DNA of 64,000 nucleotides from Pseudoalteromonas tunicata. Lineage in GTDB: Bacteria > Pseudomonadota > Gammaproteobacteria > Enterobacterales > Alteromonadaceae. A model generated the notes under the pieces. That model searched no databases. It was given only the letters and a program-made list of their open reading frames with translations, and was not told the DNA's origin. Where the stretch lies: NCBI RefSeq assembly GCF_002310815.1, contig NZ_CP011032.1, forward strand, positions 2,024,001 through 2,088,000, given 5' to 3'. The translations under genes were made by a program, and so were the position numbers. Positions 18,461 to 27,893 of the stretch are shown here, one piece after another (within the stretch, counting starts at the first letter, position 1; each line of letters begins with the position of its first letter).

Positions 18461-20053
18461 ATGACTCTGATCCAACTTATCACCACGTTAATCCCTGTCT
18501 TAAGTGTGTTTATTTTGTTGGTTCACCTTCGGCTGCCGGCAAAGCATGCAATGCCGCTTAGTTTGGCGGCAACCGCGCTTGGTGCCTTTTTTGTGTGGCA
18601 AGTGCCCGCTCTGCACATGCTCGCTGCAACATTAGAGGGGGTGATTTTGACCCTAACCATTTTATGGATTGTATTTGGCGCGGTGTTACTTTTAAAAGTC
18701 TTGCAGCAAACAGGCGCAACCACCACCATTAAACAGGGTTTTGGCCAGATTAGTCCTGATAAACGGGTGCAGCTGATTATTGTCGCTTGGCTATTTGGCA
18801 GCTTTTTGGAGGGCGCAGCCGGATTTGGCACGCCTGCAGCCATTGCTGCACCGCTGATGGTTGCGCTTGGCTTTTCGCCCCTTGGCGCTGTTGTGCTGGC
18901 TCTGATCGCTGACTCAAGTGCTGTTTCCTTTGGTGCCGTGGGTACACCTGCCATTGTCGGGATCGGACAAGGCATTGTTGGTATATCGAGTGCACAAGTG
19001 GCACACATTGCGCTGATCGCTATTAGCATCGACATTTTCGTTGCTGCGCTGTTGCCTTTGATGATGGTTTTGATTTATTGCCGCTTTTTTAGTGAGTCTT
19101 GTCAATGGCGTGATGGCTTTGCGTTGGCCCCCTTTGCGATTGCTGGTGCCTTCGCATTTACGCTACCGGCTTATTGTGTGGCTTGGCTTTTCGGCCCTGA
19201 GTTTCCCTCTATTTTAGGCGGGCTAATTGGCTTGTGTATTATCTGCCCTCTTGCAAAAAAAGGCATGTTACTCCCCGCATCTATCAATCGTAATTTAGAA
19301 CCAAGCCATTTACAGGTTGCTCAAGACAAGTCTGCTTCATTGAGTTTGCTAAAAGCTTGGGCACCTTATTTGATTGTCGCGTTATTATTAGTGCTCACTC
19401 GACTGCCAGAATTGCCATTTAAAGCATGGTTACAAAGCATCGAATTTGAGTGGCAAGCGATGTTGGGCACCACTATTTCTGTTCGTATTATGCCCTTATA
19501 CCTACCTGGTAGTTTGTTTATTATCACCGCAGCGATTGCTATCTGGTTGCAAAGAGGCACGCCTAGCCAATTTGCTTCGGCTCTAAAAAACAGTGCAACC
19601 ATGTTACTTCCTTCATTGGTTTCGCTATGTGCTGCTGTACCTATGGTGCGTTTGTTTTTGCAATCAGATAGTAACAGCGCAGGCCTACCTGCTATGCCAA
19701 TCGCTTTGGCAAATTGGGTTGGAACTCATTTAAGCGATGTTTGGATAATCATCGCCCCGCTAGTGGGTGCCTTAGGGTCGTTTATTGCAGGCTCCGCGAC
19801 ATTTTCGAATTTGATGTTTGACAGCTTTCAATATTCAGTCGCGACTGATGCCCATCTCGAACCCAGTCTAGTCTTAGCGCTACAAATGTTAGGCGCAAAC
19901 GCCGGTAATATGATTGCGGTAGTCAATGTCGTCGCCGCGGCGAGTGTTGTGGGGTTGCATGGCAGAGAAGGCGAAATCATCCGCTACACGTTATTGCCAA
20001 TGCTATATTATTGTTTGTGTGCCAGTGCAGTGGCTTGGTTGATGTTTGTTTAA
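18461..20053 (+). CDS. lctP: L-lactate permease
   Basis: About 530 residues with some 12-14 membrane helices. The family blocks [21 protein letters not shown] and [13 protein letters not shown] near residues 115-175 and the C-terminal [10 protein letters not shown] and [23 protein letters not shown] are those of the lactate permease family, which imports L-lactate with protons. The ATG at 18449 is too close to its AGGA; the ATG at 18461 is better placed. The 5' half looks richer in GC than its neighbours, fitting acquisition from elsewhere. Confidence 0.9.
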   Translation: MTLIQLITTLIPVLSVFILLVHLRLPAKHAMPLSLAATALGAFFVWQVPALHMLAATLEGVILTLTILWIVFGAVLLLKVLQQTGATTTIKQGFGQISPDKRVQLIIVAWLFGSFLEGAAGFGTPAAIAAPLMVALGFSPLGAVVLALIADSSAVSFGAVGTPAIVGIGQGIVGISSAQVAHIALIAISIDIFVAALLPLMMVLIYCRFFSESCQWRDGFALAPFAIAGAFAFTLPAYCVAWLFGPEFPSILGGLIGLCIICPLAKKGMLLPASINRNLEPSHLQVAQDKSASLSLLKAWAPYLIVALLLVLTRLPELPFKAWLQSIEFEWQAMLGTTISVRIMPLYLPGSLFIITAAIAIWLQRGTPSQFASALKNSATMLLPSLVSLCAAVPMVRLFLQSDSNSAGLPAMPIALANWVGTHLSDVWIIIAPLVGALGSFIAGSATFSNLMFDSFQYSVATDAHLEPSLVLALQMLGANAGNMIAVVNVVAAASVVGLHGREGEIIRYTLLPMLYYCLCASAVAWLMFV

Positions 20054-20538
20054 AGATAACAATGTACTTTATCTCGTTCAAACGCCTTCACCGAAGTACA
20101 AATACTCAACGTAGTGATTAAAACTCGTTACGAAACTTAGTAAGGCCTAATAAAAAAATCCACACACTGGGCAAACCCAGAGATTCTAGTCGTTTTTTGT
20201 TTTTAGCTGCGCCGCTACTTAATTATTTCGCGATCAATTAATCAACCAATTTACCTTGTTCTTGCAATTGAATATCCATTTTTTTCATCGAAAACACATG
20301 ACTCATAAATATCTCATTGAGTTTAAATAATTTGTATTTAAAAAAAACACACTGTAGTACGACTGTATTCAGCAAATGCAGATCAGTCACCGATAGATTT
20401 TGAAATCTCAGTTAGAAAAGTATCCGGTTGGAGTTGACCAGAACAGTGTCCGGTTTTATTAAACCACTACATAATCTTCAAAGTGCCCAATCTCTTCAAC
20501 TTGAATAGTGGGTTGAATTGAAACTTGTAGTGGGAGAA
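20054..20538. other. intergenic stretch between lctP and the integron cassette
   Basis: No whole gene. A short hairpin CTGGG-CAAA-CCCAG lies near 20167-20181. On the minus strand at about 20534-20462 an open tail (ending GHFEDYVVV-stop) reads like the end of an interrupted protein. The 20 bases at 20455-20474 recur exactly at 25367-25386, beside the IS91 relic. These look like remains of mobile elements. Confidence 0.4.
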
Positions 20539-20650
20539 AACTAACTTCCACTAAGGGGCAGTAATACGTAGGCTAAAATTTTGAGCGCAGCGACAGAGCC
20601 TACGTGTTACTGTCCCAGCGAGCGTAGCGAGTGGCTTGTTATATGCCCGG
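20539..20650 (-). repeat. attC recombination site of an integron gene cassette
   Basis: A 110-base imperfect palindrome read on the minus strand. Outer 5' core GGGCATATAAC contains the stop codon of the serine hydrolase. Inner arms AGCCTACGTRTTACTGYCCC pair across an AAAATTTT/GAGCGCAGCG loop, and the 3' core GTTAG lies at 20545-20541. The first core is the exact reverse complement of GTTATATGCCC found at the cassette's other end (21881-21871), the hallmark of an integron cassette. Confidence 0.8.
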
Positions 20651-21847
20651 ACTAACGTTTAAAAAGGAGTCCAACACCTCAAAAGTAAAGTTTTGAAACG
20701 CTTCTTCACACTGGTCGTTTACACCGCAATTCGCAAAAGCAGTAATACTGATATCTCCTTCTGGTATATAAATATTTTGCGTAAAATAGCCGAATTCAGT
20801 ACCGCCATGATGGTAGAATTTTCTCCCGTTGATTTCTTCAACCCAAATACCAAGTCCATAATAGAAATCAGATGCACGATAAAAACGTGGCCCCCTAGAC
20901 TCAACTAAGTGCTCTTCGCCAATCATTTGGGTTCTCACATCTTCACTGACCATATTGTTTTTGCGTACGATAGCCCTTAGAAGTTTCGCCATATCATTAA
21001 CATTCGATGCTAAAGGAGCGTCAGAAGTGGCGGTTGATCCAATAATGTTTTTTGTATCAACCCACACATTCAACGGGGTTGGGAAAGAAGGATCTTCATC
21101 ATTGATAAAAAATCCCGATGCCAGCTCTGGTTGATGTTTTTCAACACCCTTAGAGTAGCTAGAAGTCATTTCTAATGGTTCTAGAATCCTGCTTCTGATT
21201 GCCTTTGATGGGTGTTCTTTTAAAATGCGCTCTAAAATGACTCCAGCAAGTGCATACCCTGTGTTCGAGTAAGAATATCCTTTGCCCGGTTCAAAATCTG
21301 CGGGTTGGTTCAACGCAAAGCGTAATGGAAACATGTCAGTTGTCACTTTATTTCGTTGAGCATATTGCGCCTTAAAAAAAGCATACTCACCCGCATCGTT
21401 ATATTCAAAAATACCGCTCGTGTGATTTAATAAATGCCTTAAAGTCATTTTATTCGAATGTTGGATTTGCCTGAGTAATTCTTTATCAAGGTATTTATTT
21501 ATCGGTGCATCAAGATCAACGATCCCATCCTCTGCCAGCAAAGCGATCAGTAACGCAGTTAACTTCTTCCCTGCACTACCATTTGGCATCACTATATCTG
21601 ATGTCATTGGCTGCTTTTTTTCCAAATCTTTAAAGCCTGCGCTACCAATAAACCTGTCGCGTTTTGATTCAAGTAAAAGCACTGCGCCGGGAATATGTTT
21701 AGATACAAGATTATCTAGCATTGGCTGGTATTTATTGCGGTAGTTGACGCCCTGATTCTGTAGGTTATTCGCAACAACTGGATCAGGTATCAACATTGAA
21801 ACGATAAGTAGCAGCACTAATAAAGACTTTTTATTTACAATATTCAT
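20639..21847 (-). CDS. serine hydrolase, beta-lactamase/class C-like, carried as an integron cassette
   Basis: 402 residues from the ATG at 21847, with an N-terminal hydrophobic signal (KKSLLVLLLIVSMLIP). Penicillin-binding-protein-like motifs: NGSAGKKLTAL (SxxK), YSNTGYALAG (YxN) and FYHHGGTEFGY (HxG replacing KTG). Such proteins are peptidases or esterases as often as beta-lactamases; the substrate cannot be told. The frame is open to 21928, but that would run across the cassette boundary at 21880. The stop TAA lies inside the attC core, and no promoter of its own is evident, as usual for cassette genes. Confidence 0.85.
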   Translation of the reverse strand: MNIVNKKSLLVLLLIVSMLIPDPVVANNLQNQGVNYRNKYQPMLDNLVSKHIPGAVLLLESKRDRFIGSAGFKDLEKKQPMTSDIVMPNGSAGKKLTALLIALLAEDGIVDLDAPINKYLDKELLRQIQHSNKMTLRHLLNHTSGIFEYNDAGEYAFFKAQYAQRNKVTTDMFPLRFALNQPADFEPGKGYSYSNTGYALAGVILERILKEHPSKAIRSRILEPLEMTSSYSKGVEKHQPELASGFFINDEDPSFPTPLNVWVDTKNIIGSTATSDAPLASNVNDMAKLLRAIVRKNNMVSEDVRTQMIGEEHLVESRGPRFYRASDFYYGLGIWVEEINGRKFYHHGGTEFGYFTQNIYIPEGDISITAFANCGVNDQCEEAFQNFTFEVLDSFLNVSPGI

Positions 21848-21870
21848 CCTTGACTCAACTATATCTACTA

Positions 21871-21881
21871 GGGCATATAAC
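21871..21881 (-). other. cassette 5' boundary (GTTATATGCCC core)
   Basis: GTTATATGCCC on the minus strand, 24 bases before the serine hydrolase ATG. It is the reverse complement of the first core of the attC at 20638-20650. Integron recombination falls after the G, so the cassette runs from 21880 to about 20545, some 1.3 kb. Confidence 0.7.
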
Positions 21882-22034
21882 GAGCCTGTAGATTTACTCG
21901 TTTTTAATTTGTTTTTATTAATCAGCAAACCATAACTTAGTTCCTATTTTGATTCAATCGTTTAGGCTGTTTTTAGGTGAGATTTTAAATCGGGGTTTTA
22001 GCTGGGTTTTCTTGCGGTTTATGTGGGGGTTTTG
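21879..22034. repeat. 155-bp direct repeat, copy A
   Basis: Starts AACGAGCCT and runs through GATTTACTCGTTTTTAATTTG, CCTATTTTGATTCAATCG and TTTAGGCTG to a GGGGTTTT-rich end. It matches copy B (25216-25370) over its whole length at close to 90% by eye, in the same orientation. Identity stops exactly at the AAC of the cassette core, as if the boundary were a recombination point. Confidence 0.8.
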
Positions 22035-22077
22035 AGGCCTTTTTAAGTGTAAAAAGGGTTTCCCTGCTTAATGCATC

Positions 22078-22560
22078 CTGCTTCTTAGTTTTTCTAGATT
22101 ATGAACCAAGCAATACAGTTGCCATTGCGCATTCACTTTCTTTTGACCGCGTAAAGTTAGCCTGTTCATACCTTTGTTGACCGTGATATTCCGCCTTTTA
22201 TTTAGAGGAAAGCGAGTTCGATACAGCCGAGTCGTTTGCCATTCCTTGAATAAAAAGATGTCGCCGGCCTACTGGGCTGTCTATTTTGACCTTCATTTTA
22301 TCGATGTAACTGACTTTTTTACGCGAGTCATCATTCTTAAACTGCACTTGCCGTCCTGTTTTTATCGGTGGTTTTCGCATAGATTGCTGTTGTTGCGGGC
22401 AGATTTTACAGTCTTTTAAGTAATCGCAGAATCGTGTGTATTCTTGGTTGTAGCTTTTTACATTTGTACCACTTCGCCACATCTCATTGCCTGCGTGGCC
22501 GCGACAAAAGAAATAATTATGTCTTATATTTGTTCTGTTCCTCATCAGAAAGCCTAAATA
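22078..22560 (-). pseudogene. IS1182-family transposase, C-terminal relic
   Basis: Two minus frames together read like the end of an IS1182-type DDE transposase. The first (22200-22560) has CRGHAGNEMWRSGT, CDYLKDCKICPQQQQSM and KIDSPVGRRHLF; the second (22078-22240) has NITVNKGMNRLTLRG and KKVNAQWQLYCLVHNLEKL. A frameshift near 22210-22240 joins them, and the N-terminal two thirds are missing. It shows past transposition into the island. Confidence 0.75.
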
Positions 22561-22748
22561 TGTAATTATGAAGCAGTAAAAGCAATCAAAAACCAAAAAG
22601 TGCAATCAAACATGTCTCTGATTAACACTCTTTAGTCAAGCATCAGATAAAAAATGCCGCGCCTAAAATAAAGGTGCGGCAGGATGATGAGATAGATGCA
22701 GCTAGTGTTACATCGTTAATTTAGCTATGCGCTTATCGGCTTACTTCA

Positions 22749-23651
22749 CTAAGCAACGTCTTTTTTGTTCACTCTGAACCAGTAAGTCGCGTAAATAAAT
22801 ACACCCGAGACAACAAAAGTACTTAGTGTGATTTGATTAAACAGTAACTTAACCGCTTCAAATGGCAGTAATAAATCTCTGTTATTGGTTTCAATTATCG
22901 GCTTTATCGATAAGTACTCTTTTAATGAGTACGCAAACCAAGGCTGTGACAAGTGTAAGTAATGCACAATAATCCCTTCAACAATCAGCACTGCAACAAC
23001 CGGTAAGACGGCCCATAAAAACGGCGCTTTTTTAGCATAAATTGAGGTCAATAATAACCAGCTGTACAAAGGAAGTAGCCATAACGCGATTGCAATCAAG
23101 CTTAGCCAAATGGCACTGAGGCTCGAAAATACGTTTAATTGCGCTAAGAATGACCACACCGAAATATCGTAAAAGACGTTCAATACAAGCGCTAAAATCA
23201 CACTCAACACCGCACCTAAAATAAATAACGCGGTGGCCGCAGAGGCAAAAATAGCCGGGATCACCAATGCTCCTGTAAACAATTTGCTGCCTACCGTAAC
23301 GCTGTCTGACACTGGTAAAGAGCGCCAAAATATCACAGAGCGATCACGGCGTTCATCAAATAAGCAGTTGATGAAATAGTAACATTGCACAATTAAACCT
23401 ATCAGAATAAAAGGTGCAAACAGCGACACAACAGACGTAAAGAAAAAGCCTTGTAGCTCGGGTGTTTGGGCAAACTCGTTAAGTTGTGATACGCCTTTTA
23501 AGAATTTTTCACCATTAAGACCATTCAGTGCCATAGACAATAACGGAATCGCAATCAATAACGCGATTAATGCGACAGGAACCCATTTGAGCACCCCATT
23601 AAATTCCCATAGCTCTTTTTTAATTGATGCTTTAAATATAGAACGTGTCAT
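22749..23651 (-). CDS. ABC transporter permease (ABC-2 type)
   Basis: About 300 residues with six hydrophobic segments and an INCLFDERRDRSVIFWRSLPVSDSVTVGSKL block typical of ABC-2 permeases paired with YtrA-type regulators. The ATG at 23651 is preferred over 23657 because GGAGG lies 7 bases before it and only one base before the other. Its ATG overlaps the stop of the ATPase gene as TAATG. With the ATPase and the GntR regulator it forms one operon, probably answering envelope or antibiotic stress; the cargo is unknown. Confidence 0.85.
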   Translation of the reverse strand: MTRSIFKASIKKELWEFNGVLKWVPVALIALLIAIPLLSMALNGLNGEKFLKGVSQLNEFAQTPELQGFFFTSVVSLFAPFILIGLIVQCYYFINCLFDERRDRSVIFWRSLPVSDSVTVGSKLFTGALVIPAIFASAATALFILGAVLSVILALVLNVFYDISVWSFLAQLNVFSSLSAIWLSLIAIALWLLPLYSWLLLTSIYAKKAPFLWAVLPVVAVLIVEGIIVHYLHLSQPWFAYSLKEYLSIKPIIETNNRDLLLPFEAVKLLFNQITLSTFVVSGVFIYATYWFRVNKKDVA

Positions 23652-24523
23652 TAGCATGCCTCCTTACTCATCACACCCACAAAAATATCGGCCAAACTCG
23701 GCACAGCAACATCACCGAGTGTGGGCAAATGCGCTCGTTGTGTATCGTCTAATTGTGTGTGGTCGATTAACAAACTCGTTAGCCCTAATAGGCTGTTTTT
23801 ATAAAGTGGCTTCAATTGTATAGCCTGCTCTAAATGCTCATTGCTAACAGCAAGCAAACAAAAACGCTCGCGAATGTCATCGGTGTTTTGCGCCAGCACA
23901 ATTTGGCCATCTTGAATAAACGCCACATCCGTTAAAATGTGATCGATTTCTTCTATCTGATGGGTGGTAATGATGATGCACTTATCGTCAGTGTAAAACT
24001 CTTCCAATAAATGGGTGTAAAATTGGCGCCGAGTTAAAATATCGAGTCCTAAAGTTGGCTCATCCAGCACCAACACTTTCGCATCAATGGCTAATATGAG
24101 CGCTAAATGCAGTTGGGTAATCATACCCTTAGATAAGGCTTTAACTTTATCGCTGGTTTTGATGTTAGTTTTAGCCAAAAATGCCTGCGCTTTTTCTAAA
24201 TTAAAGTTTTTATGAATATCATTCATGTAACTGAGCGCTTGCGATACTTTTAACCAACGAGGCAAAATGGCCACATCGGCAATATAGGCGACGTCTTCGA
24301 GCATTGCGACCCGATCTTTTTGCGGGTGATGACCCAGTACATCAATCTCGCCACTAAAGTCCGTTAGTCCTAAAAGCGCTTGTAAACACGTGGTTTTACC
24401 TGCGCCATTTGGCCCCACTAAGCCAATGATCTGCCCTGCTTGGCAGGTTAAATTGATGCCTGATAGCACCCGTTTACTGCCATATGATTTATTCAAATCA
24501 CGAATCGTTATCATTGGATTCAT
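23651..24523 (-). CDS. ABC transporter ATP-binding protein
   Basis: 290 residues. Walker A GPNGAGKTT at about 37-45, signature LSKGMITQLHLAL around 135, Walker B VLVLDEPTLGLD and the H-loop TTHQIEE. The weak signature (LSKGM for LSGGQ) is usual for this subfamily. Starts by a 4-base ATGA overlap with the GntR regulator gene and feeds into the permease gene. Confidence 0.92.
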   Translation of the reverse strand: MNPMITIRDLNKSYGSKRVLSGINLTCQAGQIIGLVGPNGAGKTTCLQALLGLTDFSGEIDVLGHHPQKDRVAMLEDVAYIADVAILPRWLKVSQALSYMNDIHKNFNLEKAQAFLAKTNIKTSDKVKALSKGMITQLHLALILAIDAKVLVLDEPTLGLDILTRRQFYTHLLEEFYTDDKCIIITTHQIEEIDHILTDVAFIQDGQIVLAQNTDDIRERFCLLAVSNEHLEQAIQLKPLYKNSLLGLTSLLIDHTQLDDTQRAHLPTLGDVAVPSLADIFVGVMSKEAC

Positions 24524-24885
24524 AGTGATGTTTCCTTGCTCTGTTGTAACAACTGTTCTACTGACAGCTTTAATCGATTGATTTGCTTAACAACTTCAGG
24601 CCATTGCTGAGTCAAAAAGCTTTCTCGCTCACGCGTTAACATGTGATCTTGTGCGCCTGCCATCACAAATAATCCTTTTCCCCGTTGCTTTTCTACGATG
24701 CCTTCATCTTGCAGCATTTGATAAGCCTTCGAGATAGTGATCGGATTAACTTGATACTGAGCAGCCACAGTTCGAACCGAAGGAAGTGCCTCTCCTTCTT
24801 TGATATGCCCATCTAAAATACGCGCCACGACTTGTTGGTAGAGCTGTAAATAGATAGGTTTTTCTGTATCCCACTGAAGTGTCAT
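24520..24885 (-). CDS. GntR family regulator, YtrA subfamily
   Basis: 121 residues: a GntR winged helix (PIYLQLYQQVVARI, LPSVRTVAAQYQVNPITISKAYQMLQDEGIVEKQRGKGLFV) followed by a short helical tail, which defines the YtrA group. Such proteins repress their own ABC operon until a cell-wall-active compound is sensed. First gene of the three-gene operon; a direct overlap with the ATPase start supports co-translation. Confidence 0.92.
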   Translation of the reverse strand: MTLQWDTEKPIYLQLYQQVVARILDGHIKEGEALPSVRTVAAQYQVNPITISKAYQMLQDEGIVEKQRGKGLFVMAGAQDHMLTRERESFLTQQWPEVVKQINRLKLSVEQLLQQSKETSL

Positions 24886-25215
24886 AACCTCTCTTCCTTA
24901 TTGAATGCTAAAAGCAATATATGTGTTATACATCACCAGCACACCATAACACAAGAGAAAAGTGGTTAAAAATTGATTCAATCATGACTTAGCACAGCTA
25001 CAAAGTGCTCATTTAAGAGTGATTTTTAAACCAGTTAAAATAAACAACGATAAAAATAACAATTAAAATTCAATGCCTTAGTGATATTTAAAACAAGAGT
25101 GGCTTGATTTATTCTTCACCTTGGGTTTTATCTGTACACATGATTCAATTTTTTGTTGTGTGTTCTCAGTGAGCAGCAAAGTAGAACACCATTAAAGCGT
25201 CACGGGCTCATACTC

Positions 25216-25370
25216 AACGAACCTTTAGATTTACTCGTTTTTAATTTGTTTTAATTAATCAGCGAACCAAAACTGAGTTCCTATTTTGATTCAATCGTTT
25301 AGGCTGTTTTGAGGTGAGATTTTAAATCGGGGTTTTAGATGGGTTTTCTTACGATTTATTTAGGGGTTTA
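25216..25370. repeat. 155-bp direct repeat, copy B
   Basis: Second copy of the element at 21879-22034. On the minus strand the homology ends in CGTT followed by GAGT, so the junction reads GTTGAGT, which fits the integron core consensus GTTRRRY. In copy A the same point reads GTTATAT. The far end abuts a 20-base sequence also found at 20455-20474. Confidence 0.8.
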
Positions 25371-25387
25371 TTAAACCACTACATAAA

Positions 25388-25560
25388 AATAAGGTGAAAG
25401 TAGGCGCACGAGAGTAGATTTTCTTGCTGCCTTTGGGTCCATTTGGCCGTCGCCATGCCTTGGCAACGTGGACAATGGCGGTCTCGGCAACGGCACCCTA
25501 TCTGTTGATAATCACAACTAAGGAGTGGGATGACTCCAAGATAAGTGTGACATAAATGGT
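25388..25560 (-). pseudogene. IS91-family transposase fragment (zinc-binding region)
   Basis: A minus-strand frame of about 57 codons contains CHTYLG, then CDYQQIGCRCRDRHCPRCQG and AKWTQRQQENLL-CAYFH. This is the N-terminal Cys-rich zinc region of IS91/IS801-type Y1/Y2 transposases. It stops at a TAG and has no catalytic Tyr domain. A remnant. Confidence 0.7.
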
Positions 25561-26031
25561 CGGGATTAGATCTCCGCGTACCGGCTTAGTTCAACAAGGC
25601 TTTAGAATTACTCCTACCGCAAATTCAATAAAAAAACGAGCTCCTATAATTAACCCCAAACACTATTAATGCATTTGGTGATTTTGCTAAAGACAGTTTG
25701 TTTTTTGGTAAATTACTATAAGCGTTTTTATTCTTTAAGCGCGATTAAATATGCGCGAAAATTTTTGATTGCTCACACTCACCGCATGCTAATTCACAAC
25801 AAAAATTAGCTTGTGTGATTATTTAATTATTAAAATTTCAGGCCGTTCAAACAAAAAAAACACTAAAAATAGTGGTCTTTTTGGTCATTTCAACTTGTGC
25901 CTATCTAGTGCCTTGTAATAGGTGCTATTTGTCTAAATAGAGCCAAAAACAGCCTAAACACATCAACGCAACCCTTTGTTTTTATTAAACTATCAATCTA
26001 AATCAGTTAGTTGAAACTTGATGTAATACGT

Positions 26032-26077
26032 CTTGACATGGTAGGGGTCGTTAGTTCGCATCCACTCGGTTGTACCA
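26032..26077 (+). repeat. tRNA-Val 3'-end fragment, right attachment site
   Basis: 46 bases from the anticodon loop through CCA match the end of the second tRNA-Val (14440-14485) with three mismatches. The 5' half of the tRNA is missing, so it is not a functional tRNA. It marks the right boundary (attR) of an element inserted at tRNA-Val. Confidence 0.85.
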
Positions 26078-26417
26078 AACTCCTATTATTAACAATAATT
26101 CACCTATAAAGTCACTCGTTATTCTAATTCGCGAAAAATATTCTTTACCTGTCCAAAAAATACTACACATCATTTAGCAATCAAAAATAATATGAATAAC
26201 CAAAAATAGTCTGATTCTTCGGTTATGTACAAATCGGAAACCTTCACGATTTTTCGATGTTTATAATAACCTTAACTACTCCAGTTTATTATTTGCAGGT
26301 TGCTATTTTTATAGCAACAACCCATTTAAATCTTTACGTCTAGATTTTCAACGGGCGTATTTATTCCGTATTTCATTATCTTGCTGACAATGCATGTTTA
26401 GCTCTAGCTAGCCGCCC

Positions 26418-27659
26418 TTACCTCTTACCCTTTCGCTTTTGAGATTTGCCTTTGCCACTTCGGGGTTCGGGATCGGGTTCAAAGTTACCATACTCGTCAT
26501 CATCGAATTTACTGACGGCTTTCTTTTCACTCGGTGCAAAATTCGGTAGGACTTCGCGTGCTAAGGTGCGACCTAGCAAACGTTCAATTGCCTGCAATTG
26601 ATTCGATTCATCAATACTAAACAAGGAAATCGCTAAGCCTGCAGTGCCAGCGCGGCCGGTGCGGCCAATTCGATGGACGTAGTCTTCGGCTACATAAGGT
26701 AAATCAAGGTTAATCACGCACGGTAATTGGTTTACATCAATGCCTCGCGAGGCAATATCAGTGGCTACTAATACTTTAATTTCACCTGATTTAAAGCCAT
26801 TTAATGCATGGGTGCGGGCATGTTGCGTGCGATTGGCATGGATTGATGCACTATTAATACCTGCATTGTTCAGTTGAGTAACCAAACTATCGGCGCCTTG
26901 CTTCGTGCGGCTAAAGACCAAGACTTGGCGCCATTGGTGCTTTTTAAGTAAATAAATTAACGCTTCGCTTTTGCGTGTTTTATCAACAGGGTATATCTTT
27001 TGTTTAACCGTATCGACCGTACTATTAACTGGGCTTACCTCAATCAGCTGCGGATTGTTTAGCATGCCTTTGGCCAGAGATTTTATTTCGTCTGAGAATG
27101 TCGCCGAAAACATCAGAGTTTGACGCTCGCTCGGTAGCAAGGTTTGAATATGTCGAATATCATCAATAAAGCCTAAGTCCAACATCCGATCAGCCTCATC
27201 TAATACCAACAATTCAAGTTGGTTGAAGTTAATTGCTTGCTGATTATAGAGGTCAACTAAACGCCCAGGTGTCGCGACCAGCACATCTACCCCCGTAGCT
27301 AACTGTGCTATTTGTGGCTCAATTCTTACCCCACCAAACACAACAGCCGAACTAATATTCGTATGGCGACTATAGTCTTGCACATTTTGTGCAACTTGCG
27401 CCGCAAGTTCACGTGTAGGTGTTATCACTAGCGCACGCACCGATTTTGGCTGCGCAATGGCCCCACCCGATAAGAGTTGTACCATAGGCAAGGTAAAACC
27501 AGCCGTTTTACCCGTGCCAGTATTCGCCACCGCCATCACATCACGCAAACGAAGCACCACAGGAATAGCTTCAACTTGTATCGGTGTTGGCTGTGTATAG
27601 CCCTGCTCTGTTACTGCTTTTACCAGCTCATCGCATAAGCCTAAAGCGTCAAATGACAT
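26418..27659 (-). CDS. rhlE: DEAD-box RNA helicase, RhlE type
   Basis: 413 residues with all helicase motifs: Q motif (GYTQPTPIQ), motif I ANTGTGKT (more often AQTGTGKT), DEAD in LVLDEADRMLDLGF, SAT, ATDIASRGIDV and HRIGRTGRAG. A basic, Lys/Arg-rich tail (SGKGKSQKRKGKR) ends the protein as in RhlE. Acts on structured RNA in ribosome maturation or cold adaptation. It is the first clearly core gene right of the island. Confidence 0.92.
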   Translation of the reverse strand: MSFDALGLCDELVKAVTEQGYTQPTPIQVEAIPVVLRLRDVMAVANTGTGKTAGFTLPMVQLLSGGAIAQPKSVRALVITPTRELAAQVAQNVQDYSRHTNISSAVVFGGVRIEPQIAQLATGVDVLVATPGRLVDLYNQQAINFNQLELLVLDEADRMLDLGFIDDIRHIQTLLPSERQTLMFSATFSDEIKSLAKGMLNNPQLIEVSPVNSTVDTVKQKIYPVDKTRKSEALIYLLKKHQWRQVLVFSRTKQGADSLVTQLNNAGINSASIHANRTQHARTHALNGFKSGEIKVLVATDIASRGIDVNQLPCVINLDLPYVAEDYVHRIGRTGRAGTAGLAISLFSIDESNQLQAIERLLGRTLAREVLPNFAPSEKKAVSKFDDDEYGNFEPDPEPRSGKGKSQKRKGKR

Positions 27660-27893
27660 ACATTCACTTTATTAAAATTGACCAATATGGCCATATTATG
27701 CATCTTGGCGCAGGGTAAGAGCTAATGTTTTCTTGGTATCGATGACTAAACTTAAAGTGAATCCTAAAATAAAGTCATCCATGTTTCAGATAATACTTTT
27801 AGAGCAACAAATAGCAGCTTAGCCTATTATAAAATTGCATGAACCGACAGTTGTCGCTACTATATATGAAAGCTGTCAGATATAGAGGTTAAC

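Larger units (their letters stand above)
24886..26417. other. 1.5 kb gene-free right part of the tRNA-Val island
   Basis: No intact gene. It holds, in order, the promoter region of the GntR operon, repeat copy B (25216-25370), an IS91 transposase fragment (25388-25560), AT-rich DNA, the tRNA-Val 3' fragment (26032-26077), and AT-rich DNA (26078-26280) that resembles the left end of the island, then the tail region of rhlE. Confidence 0.6.

Noticed and set aside
26032..26077. Third tRNA-Val gene
   Set aside because: Only the 3' 46 bases are present; no D-arm or 5' acceptor strand, and the T-stem is altered.
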